Notes: generated from the sequence alone by a model not told the origin. 33,238 bases of DNA from CAUZEB01 sp963578655 (GCA_963578655.1 CAUZEB010000003.1:1-33238); one strand, 5' to 3'. Positions 17,174 to 26,307 are shown, counted from the stretch's first letter. A program made the numbers and translations.

Positions 17174-17592
17174 ACGGAGTGGGATCGTCCTTCATCATCC
17201 ACCTCATGCCCTGAAGGTGCTATCCCTTCCAAGTATTTGGTGTGATTGAAGGGATCTTGGATAGGAAAAAATCCCAATATTTGGGCATCAGATGCATCTT
17301 TATTTGTGAATCCATGGGGGACATTGGGAGGAACAACTATTGTATGATCCGCTCCTACCGAATAGGTTTCACCGTCTATTATAACTTCCAGAGTACCTTT
17401 TAGTACTACAATTAATTCGTCCGCTTCATGACTATGCAGCGGAGCGCCTGCTCCGGTTCCTATAGAACTAAGCGACATACTACTACTCGTAGTACCGTCT
17501 CCGTTTTTTGTAATGTCCCACTTTCTATAATTCGGTCTCCAGGGTGTTTCATCAGTATTATTATGATCGATTATTGGCAATGCCGTCACCAT
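17170..17592 (-). CDS. Cupin domain protein
   Basis: A single conserved cupin barrel. Motif 1 is GAPLHSHEADELIVVLKG, with metal ligands His, His and Glu in H-x-H-x(4)-E spacing. Motif 2 is GADHTIVVPPNVPHGFTN, with the P-x-x-x-P-H and final His ligand. The preceding IDGETYSVG strand and the surrounding small residues are typical. The frame stays open to a TTG at 17628, but the ATG at 17592 is preferred, giving about 140 residues. Small one-domain cupins range from metal-dependent dioxygenases and isomerases to ligand sensors, so no reaction is assigned. The gene converges on the glycosyltransferase and diverges from the D-aminoacylase-like gene, and may belong functionally with the latter. Confidence 0.86.
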   Translation of the reverse strand: MVTALPIIDHNNTDETPWRPNYRKWDITKNGDGTTSSSMSLSSIGTGAGAPLHSHEADELIVVLKGTLEVIIDGETYSVGADHTIVVPPNVPHGFTNKDASDAQILGFFPIQDPFNHTKYLEGIAPSGHEVDDEGRSHSV

Positions 17593-17756
17593 CCCAGTTA
17601 AACAACTGAATAGGATTATATCTATCAATTAAACCGTAATATTTTTTCTATACGCTGTCAATGTTTTGGTCTAATAATGATGATATGTTTCAGCTATGAT
17701 ATACTTCGCTCTACTTTCATTATACGCGGTTAAATACTTTACTTTTGGAGGTAGTG

Positions 17757-19337
17757 ATGTTCGACGTTATCATAGCTAATGGGACAATCGTTGATGGAAC
17801 AGGAGCGCCTAGTTTTCGATCCGACATTGGTATTACAGGGGAGCGTATAGTAGCTATAGGAGACTTATCACAGTCAGAGGCTAAGAGAACTATTTACGCC
17901 AAAGGTCTCGTGGTGGCCCCTGGATTTATCGATACTCATGCTCATTCTGACGGTGCCTTGCTAATGGACCCACAGCATGCCAATGGATTACGCCAAGGAG
18001 TCACCACAGAAATATTAGGCCAGGACGGCCTCTCCTATGCACCATTATCACAAAAAAATTACCGTATCTATCGTCGCTATCTTGCGGGTATCCTTGGAGA
18101 GCCCCCTGAGGATTTGGACATGAGCTCTGTCACCTCTTTCAGATCACACTACCATAAAAAGGTCGCTATAAACACAGCATACTGCGTGGCTCATGGAGCT
18201 GTTCGCCTTGAAACCCTCGGGTTTAAGGATCTCCCTTTGGTGGGAGATCCCCTAGAAAGGGCTAAAGATTTAATAAGGACTGGAATTGAACAGGGAGCAG
18301 TGGGATTCGCGACCGGCATGTCTTACCATCCCAATTCCTGGAGTGACACTACCGAGATGGTGGAACTATGTAAAGCGACTCAAGAAATGGATGGCGTATA
18401 TGTAACTCATCTCAGGGATGTGAACACAGATCGTGCCTTTGGGGGCGGAGGAGTTCCTGAGGCACTCGAAATCGGGAGACTGTCGGGTGTTAAAGTCCAC
18501 TTTTCTCATCACCGTACCCAACCAGGAACTGAAGGCAAAATTGCTGACAGGGTTAACTTGATAGACAAGGCAAAAGCCAACGGCGTTGACTGTACACTGG
18601 AGCTATATCCTTACCCAACCGGTAGTAGTTTTCCGGCCAGCTTCCTTCCCAGTTACGCACACGAAGGCGGCCCTGATGAAATGCTAAAAAGACTTAAGGA
18701 TCCCACAGAAAGGATACGGATAATAGAATACTTAGACGATTACACTAGGCGTCCATTAGACGAAGCAGTGTTCACGTACGTGCCCAGAAACAGTCACCTC
18801 GAAGGAATGACTTTGTATGATATAGCGCAAGAGAGAGGCGTCTCTATGGGTGAAACAATATGTGACATGCTTATAGAGGAGGACTTGCAAATTTGTTACC
18901 GAGGAGCCCCTCCACATAACATATCAGTATGGAGACAAATCAGCCAAGATTGTGTTGAGCTTCTATCAAGAGACGACTACATGGTAGGCAGCGATGCCAT
19001 ACCATTAGGTACCCTTCCACATCCTCGTGCATACGGATGCTTCCCTAGATTCATAGGTAGACTACGTCGAACATTTAACATTATTAGCCTAGAACAAATG
19101 GTCCAACGAATGACTCAAAACCCAGCTGTACGTTTCGGTATTACCAAGCGCGGAGTAATAAAGGAGGATTACTACGCCGATATCGTAATTTTTGATGCAG
19201 AGCATGTAATCGATAATGCAACATACGACGACCCCATTCAATTTCCGTCAGGCATACCATATGTTATTGTTAATGGCCAGATAGCTGTCGACGATGAAGT
19301 CTGTACCGGTGTATTGGCCGGTCAGGCTGTTCCTTAG
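17757..19337 (+). CDS. N-acyl-D-amino-acid deacylase-like amidohydrolase
   Basis: This 526-residue TIM-barrel amidohydrolase resembles D-aminoacylases, which remove N-acyl groups from D-amino acids. Metal residues are visible: His61 and His63 in FIDTHAHSD, a His in YVTHLRD, a His pair in VHFSHHR, and the Asp of VGSDAIP. The usual zinc-ligand Cys of D-aminoacylase (GNCGFS motif) is replaced by Asp90 in LGQDGLSYAP, so the substrate or metal site may differ. The start is ATG 17757, chosen over an upstream in-frame TTG because GGAGG at 17747-17751 sits 5 bases before it. It is followed 22 bases later by a TauE/SafE exporter, probably co-transcribed. Confidence 0.85.
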   Translation: MFDVIIANGTIVDGTGAPSFRSDIGITGERIVAIGDLSQSEAKRTIYAKGLVVAPGFIDTHAHSDGALLMDPQHANGLRQGVTTEILGQDGLSYAPLSQKNYRIYRRYLAGILGEPPEDLDMSSVTSFRSHYHKKVAINTAYCVAHGAVRLETLGFKDLPLVGDPLERAKDLIRTGIEQGAVGFATGMSYHPNSWSDTTEMVELCKATQEMDGVYVTHLRDVNTDRAFGGGGVPEALEIGRLSGVKVHFSHHRTQPGTEGKIADRVNLIDKAKANGVDCTLELYPYPTGSSFPASFLPSYAHEGGPDEMLKRLKDPTERIRIIEYLDDYTRRPLDEAVFTYVPRNSHLEGMTLYDIAQERGVSMGETICDMLIEEDLQICYRGAPPHNISVWRQISQDCVELLSRDDYMVGSDAIPLGTLPHPRAYGCFPRFIGRLRRTFNIISLEQMVQRMTQNPAVRFGITKRGVIKEDYYADIVIFDAEHVIDNATYDDPIQFPSGIPYVIVNGQIAVDDEVCTGVLAGQAVP

Positions 19338-19359
19338 AACACAATAACGGTTCCTCAAA

Positions 19360-20097
19360 TTGGAATTTATCGATATCGGTCTTGCAGTATTAAGTAGCTT
19401 TCTAGGGGCGTTTGTATTTAGTACAGTAGGATTTGGCATAGGTATGACTAGTACGCCTGTGCTTCTTTTTGTTTTTGACCCCCAGACAGTTGTGGTGGTC
19501 GTAAACACAGTCTCTTTGGTTCTGTTTGTTCTTATCATTATTCAAACAAGATCGTCCCTGCCAATACGGCAAATCACGCCAATAGGCATATCAGGAGTCG
19601 TAGGCGTTCCGTTCGGAATATTTGTATTAGGTTGGGCTAATACGAGTATTCTTAGGCTGGGGATTACTATTTTAATTATTCTCCTCACGCTAGCTGTTGC
19701 TGTGAACACACAAAGTCCAATCCTAAATCGAAGATTCGCAGGTAATGTCATCGGATTTATAGTTGGAGTGCTTATCACATCGACTGGCGTGGGAGCCATT
19801 TTTTTAGTTTTGTTTCTACTCGCTCGTAATTGGTCAAAGAATGCCCTAAGAGGGGGATTATCTCTTTATTTCCTATTTCTGGAAGGGGCAGCTGTGTTAA
19901 GTTACCTGGCAACCGGCATGATGACATTTGAACGGGTAGTGCTGATCTCTATCTCTATAGTACCATCATTGGCGGGATTCGGACTCGCTTCTTTAGTGGT
20001 TAGTAGAATGAATGAAATCATGTTCCAACGAGTCGTCATATTCGTAATAATAGTCACTAGTCTTATCGTAATTGTTAGAGAAATAACCACTCTATGA
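19360..20097 (+). CDS. TauE/SafE family membrane exporter
   Basis: The 245-residue protein is almost entirely hydrophobic with seven to eight likely membrane spans. It has the TauE/SafE family pattern: an N-terminal SSFLGAFVFSTVGFGIGM repeat unit with Gly-rich turn, the mid-protein GISGVVGVPFGIFVLG, and a second half beginning GNVIGFIVGVLITSTGVG. Family members move sulfite, sulfoacetate or other organic anions across the inner membrane. The start is TTG 19360, 22 bases after the D-aminoacylase-like gene, so export of a product or by-product of that enzyme is possible but unproven. The ligand cannot be told from sequence. Confidence 0.85.
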   Translation: MEFIDIGLAVLSSFLGAFVFSTVGFGIGMTSTPVLLFVFDPQTVVVVVNTVSLVLFVLIIIQTRSSLPIRQITPIGISGVVGVPFGIFVLGWANTSILRLGITILIILLTLAVAVNTQSPILNRRFAGNVIGFIVGVLITSTGVGAIFLVLFLLARNWSKNALRGGLSLYFLFLEGAAVLSYLATGMMTFERVVLISISIVPSLAGFGLASLVVSRMNEIMFQRVVIFVIIVTSLIVIVREITTL

Positions 20098-20473
20098 AGA
20101 CACCTCTGTTCGATGACATACTGTAACGATTCTACACTCATTAAATAATGTACGGGTATTATTAACGCAAGGTGTTTCGGGTATATTCACTTTAAAACGC
20201 TCGTTGAATTCATGTCTAAGATTTTCCTCATCTCTGATATTACGACTCTCGTTTGAGTTTAGGAAGTTATTTAACACTTATTTAACATTTTGGCAATATT
20301 TCAGAAACATCCTACATTAATAATACTGTCACCGCTCTAGGAGTAAGCGGGGGCTCTAGTTTGTCTCGCTGACATTAAAGAAGTGGAAGGCAAGTAATAG
20401 AGACTCCATCTCTCTGATGTGGTTATCTAATTATGAACATGCTGTTTCTACTGCATGTTAAGGAGTGTATAAA
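20098..20473. other. Intergenic region upstream of glnA
   Basis: No strongly supported gene. It holds a direct repeat GCTCTAG (20334-20340 and 20353-20359) and the inverted repeat at 20436-20459 described separately. A weak 61-codon GTG frame on the minus strand (20277 to 20092) was considered and left out. Confidence 0.4.
20436..20459 (+). promoter_or_regulatory. Inverted repeat abutting the glnA ribosome site
   Basis: AACATGC (20436-20442) and GCATGTT (20453-20459) are perfect 7-base inverted arms around a 10-base spacer, one base before the AGGAG ribosome site (20461-20465). It could be a dyad operator for a nitrogen regulator or a leader hairpin affecting translation. The symmetry is seen; the role is inferred. 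Confidence 0.5.
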
Positions 20474-21919
20474 ATGAGGCTTGGAAATCTCAGTGCAGAA
20501 CAAGTTATCGACCTGGCACAAAACATGGGAATACAGATGATTGATCTAAAGTTTGTGGACCTACCAGGAACGATGCAACATCTTTCTATTCCAACTATTG
20601 AATTAACACCAGAACTTTTTGAAGAAGGCACTGGTTTCGACGGCTCCAGTATTCGAGGGTTCCAAGCTATAAATGAAAGCGACATGCTGCTTTTGCCCGA
20701 TCCATCCACAGCCGTTCTAGACCCAACCTTTGAAATTCCCACTCTGAGTTTAATCTGTAATATCATTGATCCTTCGACCAGAGATGGATACGTCAGAGAT
20801 CCTCGTCGTATCGCTCAAAAAGCAGAACTTTACCTCAAGTCTACGGGTATAGGTGATTTGAGTTACTGGGGACCAGAAGTTGAGTTCTTCATATTCGATG
20901 AAGCTCGATTTGATCAAAATGCTCATAGCGGATATTACTTCGTGGATTCCGATGAAGGCATATGGAATTCTGGGTCTGAAACCGTTTTAAATAAAGATTC
21001 AAATAGAAACCTTGCGTATCGTCCTAGACTTAAGGGAGGGTATTTTCCTTCACCTCCTACAGACACCTTCACTGATATACGTTCAGAGGCTGTTCTCCTA
21101 ATGCAAGACTTTGGTATTCATGTCGAGAAACACCATCATGAAGTTGGCACGGCTGGACAAGGTGAAATTGATATACGTTACGACAGCCTAGTCAGTACGG
21201 CAGATAATGTTATGGTATACAAATATATAGTAAAAAACATCGCAAGAAAGCATGGAAAAGTAGCCACATTCATGCCGAAACCCATATTCGGTGACAACGG
21301 AACCGGAATGCATACCCACCAGAGTATTTGGAAAGATAACACTAACCTCTTCTACGGCCAGGGATACGCCAATATGAGTGACATGATGAAATATTATATT
21401 GGCGGTCTGCTCAAACATTCCCCTGCCCTGCTAGCCTTCTGCGCTCCAACCACCAATTCATACCGACGACTAGTACCAGGATATGAAGCTCCGGTGAATC
21501 TGGTCTATTCCGCACGTAATCGCAGCGCCTGCGCCAGGATTCCCATGTACTTCGATTCTCCAGCTTCGAAGAGAATAGAATACCGCTGTCCAGATCCTTC
21601 AGCCAATCCTTATTTGGCTTTTCCTGCCATGCTTATGGCAGGGATAGACGGAATAATCAACAAAATCGATCCCGGAGACCCAATGGATGTCGATTTATAC
21701 GAATTAAGCTCTGAAGAAGTCGCTAATGTCCCTAAGGTTCCAGGAAGTCTCGAAGACTCTCTAGATGCCCTAGAGAAAGACAATGAATTTTTAGTTCATG
21801 GGGGCGTTTTTACAGAAGACATAATCCAGACATGGCTGGATTATAAAAGAAACGTAGAAGTAAATGAAATGAGGCTACGTCCCCACCCATACGAATTCTA
21901 CATGTATTTCGATTCATGA
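20474..21919 (+). CDS. glnA: Glutamine synthetase type I (GSI-beta-like, with adenylylation tyrosine)
   Basis: This enzyme makes glutamine from glutamate, ammonia and ATP. The 481-residue protein has the GSI hallmarks GFDGSSIRGF (residues 54-63), the ammonium/ATP motif KPIFGDNGTGMHTHQS near 269-284, EVEFFIF, the RRLVPGYEAPVNLVYSARNR substrate segment and EYRCPDPSANPYLAF. Tyr409 in VDLYELSSEE corresponds to the adenylylated tyrosine of enterobacterial enzymes, and the length also suits the GSI-beta class. The ATG at 20474 is preferred over an upstream in-frame GTG at 20465, since AGGAG overlaps that GTG and is 8 bases before the ATG. A second, different glutamine synthetase lies 1.1 kb downstream. 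Confidence 0.95.
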   Translation: MRLGNLSAEQVIDLAQNMGIQMIDLKFVDLPGTMQHLSIPTIELTPELFEEGTGFDGSSIRGFQAINESDMLLLPDPSTAVLDPTFEIPTLSLICNIIDPSTRDGYVRDPRRIAQKAELYLKSTGIGDLSYWGPEVEFFIFDEARFDQNAHSGYYFVDSDEGIWNSGSETVLNKDSNRNLAYRPRLKGGYFPSPPTDTFTDIRSEAVLLMQDFGIHVEKHHHEVGTAGQGEIDIRYDSLVSTADNVMVYKYIVKNIARKHGKVATFMPKPIFGDNGTGMHTHQSIWKDNTNLFYGQGYANMSDMMKYYIGGLLKHSPALLAFCAPTTNSYRRLVPGYEAPVNLVYSARNRSACARIPMYFDSPASKRIEYRCPDPSANPYLAFPAMLMAGIDGIINKIDPGDPMDVDLYELSSEEVANVPKVPGSLEDSLDALEKDNEFLVHGGVFTEDIIQTWLDYKRNVEVNEMRLRPHPYEFYMYFDS

Positions 21920-22001
21920 AATAACCACTAATTACTTTAATTAACAGGTATTGAATTGCCTAATTTAAAGGTAAATGTTATATCAACACGGGGGAATTCC
22001 G

Positions 22002-22970
22002 ATGGAATACGCATTTGGAACCCTTGCGCAAGGGGTATTTGCACAGCCGGATAATATATCCCTGATCGCTCTTAAAGGCGAAGAATTCGGATTTGAAATG
22101 ATGTGGGTAAACGATCACATAATCATGCCCTCCAGCATAAACTCGCGTTACCCTTACACTGAAGATGGTAAATTCAATGAATTTGGAGATTCAGGTGACT
22201 ATCTTGAACAACTAACAGTTTTAAGCTATTTAGCCTCCGAAACATCTACTGTCAAACTTCTAGCTTCTGTAATGGTAGTACCTTACCGCGATCCAATCTT
22301 GACTGCAAAGATACTTTCTTCTATAGATGTCCTATCAAAGGGACGTCTCTTGTTAGGGTGTGGAGCGGGCTGGATGCAAGAAGAATTCGAAGTATTAGAA
22401 CGTCCTCCTTATAAGGAACGAGGGTCTGTAACCGAAGAATATATCCGTATCTTTAAAAACTTATGGACTGAACAATCACCTTCTTTTGTTGGACAATACG
22501 CTTCTTATTCGGACATAGTATTCGAACCTAAACCGGTGCAAATACCACATCCACCAATATGGATTGGTGGAGAGAGTCGCGCAGCACGTGAACGAGTAGT
22601 AAGAGTAGGGAATGGTTGGTTCCCTATAATAGACAATCCACGATACCGACTTGATACACCAGAGCTTTTTACAAAAGGAGTCGAAAGTCTGAAAAGACTG
22701 TCTACTAACTATAATCGTGATCCTAAAACTGTGGAAATCGCATTCGCGGTTAATTTATATGACGATACACGAGCACACATTGGTGACGACGGTAGGCGTA
22801 AAGTCTTTACTGGTACTCATGAACAAATTGCTTCGGACATAATCGAATACAAAAATGCCGGGGCACAAGCCATGATGTTGGGATTCACCGTAGACAGACA
22901 GTCACCAAATGCAACTATCGAACAGATGCACAGATTCAGTGAATCTGTGCGTCCCTTGGTTGAAACTTAG
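22002..22970 (+). CDS. LLM-class F420/FMN-dependent oxidoreductase (TIGR03619-like)
   Basis: The 322-residue luciferase-like barrel protein has VNDHIIMPSSI near the N-terminus, LASVMVVPYRDPILTAKILSSIDVLSKGR in the middle, VGCGAGWM-like LGCGAGWMQEEFE, and HPPIWIGGES, the set typical of TIGR03619-type F420-dependent members. It is clearly paralogous to the LLM at 28.3 kb, and alignment to it supports ATG 22002 (MEYAFG) over the open-frame ATG at 21975. A GGGGG precedes the chosen start. It sits between two glutamine synthetase genes on the same strand. F420 versus FMN use and the substrate cannot be decided here. Confidence 0.86.
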   Translation: MEYAFGTLAQGVFAQPDNISLIALKGEEFGFEMMWVNDHIIMPSSINSRYPYTEDGKFNEFGDSGDYLEQLTVLSYLASETSTVKLLASVMVVPYRDPILTAKILSSIDVLSKGRLLLGCGAGWMQEEFEVLERPPYKERGSVTEEYIRIFKNLWTEQSPSFVGQYASYSDIVFEPKPVQIPHPPIWIGGESRAARERVVRVGNGWFPIIDNPRYRLDTPELFTKGVESLKRLSTNYNRDPKTVEIAFAVNLYDDTRAHIGDDGRRKVFTGTHEQIASDIIEYKNAGAQAMMLGFTVDRQSPNATIEQMHRFSESVRPLVET

Positions 22971-23036
22971 TACGAACAAAAATACTAACTTACAGCTCGT
23001 AAATTATTACAATTTAACTATGAATGGATTCGAGAC

Positions 23037-24374
23037 ATGTTAAACAGAGATACAGAAGCTATAGAATATGTACTGCATACAGCTAGGGAGAATGATGTCA
23101 AATTCATCCGACTATGGTTCACTAATATACTGGGTAATTTGAGAGGGTTCGCAATAACAGTTGAAGAATTGGAAAACACCTTAGTACGAGGTATGGGATT
23201 CGATGGGTCTTCTGTAGAGGGATTTGCTCGTTCAGACGAAAAGGATCTTTACGCGTTACCAGATCCTAACACATTTAACATTCTCCCTTGGAGACCAAAA
23301 ACTAATGCCGTCGGACGGATGTTTTGTGACATCGTCACACCTAATGAAAGATATTTTGAGGGTGACACGAGATATGTTCTCAAACGAAATTTAGAACGAG
23401 CAGCAAGCCTTGGATTTACTTACTACGTTGCACCCGAAATAGAGTACTTCTATTTCAAGAATGCCGATGGTACTGAAATGCTCGATCAGGGCGGATATTT
23501 TGATCAAGACGCTACAGATCTCTCTACAGACCTAAGGCGGGAAACCGTGTTGATGTTAGAGGAATTTGGTATACCAGTAGCATCGAGCCATCATGAGGTA
23601 GCCCCCAGTCAACATGAGATAGACTTAAAACATACAGATGCACTAACTATGGCAGATACTGTTATGGCATATAGATTGGTCGTCAAGGAGGTTGCCACCA
23701 AGCATGGCTATTATGCAACTTTTATGCCCAAACCAATTGCCGAAGTAAATGGTAATGGGATGCATGTCCACCAATCTTTGTTTAGAGGAGACCAAAACGC
23801 CTTCGTGGAACCAAATGATGCATACCAGCTATCCGATACGGCTAAGTATTTCATCGCAGGTCTTTTACATCATTCGCGTGAAATCACTGCTGTAACAAAT
23901 CAGTGGATCAACTCTTATAAACGTTTGGTTCCAAAGTTTGAAGCCCCTACATATGTCTCATGGGCCACAGTTAATAGATCTGACTTGATAAGAGTTCCCG
24001 CCTATAAGGCAGACCGCGAAATGTCCCGCCGTATCGAGTATCGTGCGCCAGATCCAGCATGTAATCCTTACCTTGCGTTTAGTGTTATGCTTGCAGCCGG
24101 GCTTGAAGGAATTGAAAAGAAATATGATCTACCGCCACCCGTTCAAACCAATGTTAATGAAATGAGTAACGAAGAACGTAGAACTCACGGAATAGAGGAA
24201 TTGCCTTCTAACTTGTGGGAAGCAATTCACATCACCGAACAAAGTAATCTAGTCCGGAATGCCTTAGGGGAACATGTCTTTAAGAGTTTTATAGAAAATA
24301 AGAAGATCGAATGGGAAATGTACCACTCCACTATAAGTGACTACGAGATCGCTAAATATTTGCCTATCCTCTAA
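23037..24374 (+). CDS. glnA: Glutamine synthetase type I (GSI-alpha-like, no adenylylation tyrosine)
   Basis: At 445 residues this second synthetase matches the GSI-alpha length. It has KFIRLWFTNILGNLRGFAIT at the N-terminus, FDGSSVEGFAR with the Arg used for feedback inhibition in Bacillus-type enzymes, APEIEYFYF, SHHEVAPSQHEIDLK, KPIAEVNGNGMHVHQS, YKRLVPKFEAP and EYRAPDPACNPYLAF. At the place of the adenylylated tyrosine it reads NVNEMSNEER, so adenylylation control is not expected. ATG 23037 has only a weak ribosome site. A direct role as glutamine synthetase is likeliest; a gamma-glutamylation enzyme for another amine is a less likely alternative. Confidence 0.92.
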   Translation: MLNRDTEAIEYVLHTARENDVKFIRLWFTNILGNLRGFAITVEELENTLVRGMGFDGSSVEGFARSDEKDLYALPDPNTFNILPWRPKTNAVGRMFCDIVTPNERYFEGDTRYVLKRNLERAASLGFTYYVAPEIEYFYFKNADGTEMLDQGGYFDQDATDLSTDLRRETVLMLEEFGIPVASSHHEVAPSQHEIDLKHTDALTMADTVMAYRLVVKEVATKHGYYATFMPKPIAEVNGNGMHVHQSLFRGDQNAFVEPNDAYQLSDTAKYFIAGLLHHSREITAVTNQWINSYKRLVPKFEAPTYVSWATVNRSDLIRVPAYKADREMSRRIEYRAPDPACNPYLAFSVMLAAGLEGIEKKYDLPPPVQTNVNEMSNEERRTHGIEELPSNLWEAIHITEQSNLVRNALGEHVFKSFIENKKIEWEMYHSTISDYEIAKYLPIL

Positions 24375-24437
24375 ATCAGGGGTTATTATTTTACATCGTT
24401 CTCAAATATTTAGTGCTCGTTTTTAGCTAGAATCGTT

Positions 24438-24443
24438 TATAAT
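24438..24443 (+). promoter_or_regulatory. Candidate -10 box upstream of the 2-hydroxyacid dehydrogenase gene
   Basis: TATAAT lies 41 bases before the ATG at 24485. No good -35 is visible, so this is only a weak promoter candidate. The gap after the GSI-alpha gene (110 bases) leaves room for separate transcription. Confidence 0.3.
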
Positions 24444-24484
24444 ACTGAAACTATAGATAAGTATCCAGAACATAAGGAGAACCG

Positions 24485-25510
24485 ATGACAAATCACAAAA
24501 TCTCGTATATAAGTGCAGCAAATCCGGAGACATCGGAAACAGATTTATTCGAAGAACAACTCACAGGTCTAGATTACGACATTGACGTCCATGTTTGCAC
24601 TAGTGCAGGTGAAATTATAGAAGCCGTTAAGGGTGCAGATGTGATTGTCAATCGTGGTGTAGCTATGCCCCGCGATATTATTGAGCAAATTGATTCCGCC
24701 CACTCTATCGTCAGTCTAGGTCATGGTTTTGACAGAATAGATCATTACGCCGCTACAGATAAGGGAATCATGGTAGTTAACTCTGCGGGTTTCTGTACAG
24801 AAGAGGTTGCCAACCACGCGATGATGATGCTATTAGCGTCCGCTAAGAAGCTAACTTTTCTCAATGAAACATTAAAGTCTGGTAATTGGGACAATGACAC
24901 TCGTAATAAAATAAATCCATTGGGTACTATTGACGGACAAACCTTAGGACTAGTCAGTTTCGGGAATATCGCGAGGGCAGTAGCTCGAAGGGCACAAGCA
25001 TTCGGACTAAGAGTGATTGCTTATGACCCGTATATACCATCCTGGATAGCCAAAGAGTACCGAGTAGAACTAGTTAGCACACTAAGAGACTTGGCTGAAA
25101 ACTCAGACTACGTCTCAGCTCACGTACCACTTAATAAAGAGACGGAAAAAATGATGGATTCAGAGTTCTTCAACGCCATGAAACCCAACGCCTATTTCAT
25201 AAACACGTGTCGTGGACGAACAGTTGATGAAAATGCCTTAATAGAAGCACTGCAAACTGGTAAAATAGCTGGAGCTGGCTTAGACGTATTTGCTGAAGAA
25301 CCAACTTCCAAAGACAATCCTCTTCTGAAAATGGACAACGTCATAGTGACACCCCACTCGGCAGGAACATCAGAGATATCATTTCAAACGGGATTCGCGA
25401 GAATGGGCCAAGAAACTGCCAATCTTATCAAGGGTCGATCACCTATGTCTCTAGTTAATCCGGAGGTACGATCAAGTATAGATATAAGACCTGCCGCTCG
25501 CCACGTATAA
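24485..25510 (+). CDS. D-isomer-specific 2-hydroxyacid dehydrogenase (CtBP-like)
   Basis: The 341-residue protein is an NAD-dependent dehydrogenase of the phosphoglycerate dehydrogenase/C-terminal-binding-protein type, which reduces 2-keto acids or the reverse. The N-terminal half ends in SLGHGFDRIDHYAATDKGI, and EEVANHAMMMLLA leads into the Rossmann domain. The nucleotide loop reads LVSFGNIARAVARRAQAFG (GFGNIA-like with the first Gly replaced by Ser), with YDPYIP after it. The catalytic set is Arg in NTCRGRTVDENAL, Glu in FAEEP and His in TPHSAG. ATG 24485 has AAGGAG 6 bases upstream. It is probably not serine biosynthesis-specific, since no ACT or ASB domain is present. It converges on the SDR gene at 25543. 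Confidence 0.87.
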   Translation: MTNHKISYISAANPETSETDLFEEQLTGLDYDIDVHVCTSAGEIIEAVKGADVIVNRGVAMPRDIIEQIDSAHSIVSLGHGFDRIDHYAATDKGIMVVNSAGFCTEEVANHAMMMLLASAKKLTFLNETLKSGNWDNDTRNKINPLGTIDGQTLGLVSFGNIARAVARRAQAFGLRVIAYDPYIPSWIAKEYRVELVSTLRDLAENSDYVSAHVPLNKETEKMMDSEFFNAMKPNAYFINTCRGRTVDENALIEALQTGKIAGAGLDVFAEEPTSKDNPLLKMDNVIVTPHSAGTSEISFQTGFARMGQETANLIKGRSPMSLVNPEVRSSIDIRPAARHV

Positions 25511-25542
25511 TTGCTAGTGATGAGACTCATAAAGACTCACAT

Positions 25543-26307
25543 CTATTGGGACAAATATCCTCCGTCGGCCGCAAGCGCATGCCCCGTAACAAATGATGAC
25601 TCATCGGAGCACAGCCATATTACAACTTCTGCTATTTCTTCAGGGGTTCCCAATCGTCCAATAGGATGGCGCCGAATAACACGCTCCCTAAGCTTCTCGT
25701 CACCTTTGGATATGCGATCCATCATGGGAGTTTCTATATAACCGGGACACACTGCGTTAACCCTTATATTTGACTTAGCATATTCTAATGCAGCGGTTTT
25801 GGTAATACCAATTACACCATGCTTAGCAGCTACGTAAGAGCATGCACCAGGCATGCCAACCAATCCAGCTATGGAAGACGTGTTTACGATACATCCAAAT
25901 CCTTGTAGCAACATTTGTTTGATTTCGTATTTCATTGAAAGCCAAACGCTCTTTAGGTTTATATCAATAACTCTATCCCAATCGGCTTCGGAGTACTCAT
26001 GTATAAACTTATTATCAGCTTTATTCACACCTGCATTATTGAAACCATAATCAAGCCTACCGTACGTAGCAACAACTTTTTCAATGACATCTTGGCAACT
26101 CTGAGTTTTAGTCACGTCAGTCATAACAAAAATTGATTTGCCGCCATTTCCATTTATTTCTTTTACAGTTTCCTCGCCCTGTAGATCATCAATATCAGCG
26201 ACTACAACACTAGCTCCATGCGTAGCAAATGCTAATGCTGTACTTCGTCCAATACCAGAACTCCCACCGGTTACCAAGGCTACTTTACTATCAAATTCGA
26301 GAGCCAA
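25543..26307 (-). CDS. SDR family oxidoreductase (classical), last gene of the LLM-MDR-SDR-SDR operon
   Basis: A classical short-chain dehydrogenase of about 254 residues with TGGSSGIGRSTA at the nucleotide loop, VVVADIDD (Asp, favouring NAD), the NNAG strand, the tetrad Asn in IDINLKSVWL, and Ser plus Y-x-x-x-K in TSSIAG and SYVAAKHG. The C-terminus FVTGHALAADGG is intact. The frame opens at a GTG (26313), but GGAGG is too close to it. The TTG at 26307 (MALEFDSKVALVTGG) has better spacing. It lies 78-84 bases after a similar SDR gene, to which it is clearly paralogous, and reads in the same direction as the LLM operon. The substrate is unknown. Confidence 0.9.
   Translation of the reverse strand: MALEFDSKVALVTGGSSGIGRSTALAFATHGASVVVADIDDLQGEETVKEINGNGGKSIFVMTDVTKTQSCQDVIEKVVATYGRLDYGFNNAGVNKADNKFIHEYSEADWDRVIDINLKSVWLSMKYEIKQMLLQGFGCIVNTSSIAGLVGMPGACSYVAAKHGVIGITKTAALEYAKSNIRVNAVCPGYIETPMMDRISKGDEKLRERVIRRHPIGRLGTPEEIAEVVIWLCSDESSFVTGHALAADGGYLSQ

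Noticed and set aside
20092..20277. 61-codon minus-strand frame in the glnA upstream region
   Set aside because: GTG start without a clear ribosome site, no recognisable family, and it overlaps the end of the TauE/SafE gene. Too weak to list as a gene.
20281..20473. Glutamine riboswitch in the glnA leader
   Set aside because: Only a simple inverted repeat and a direct repeat are visible; no consensus segments of known glutamine aptamers were recognised.
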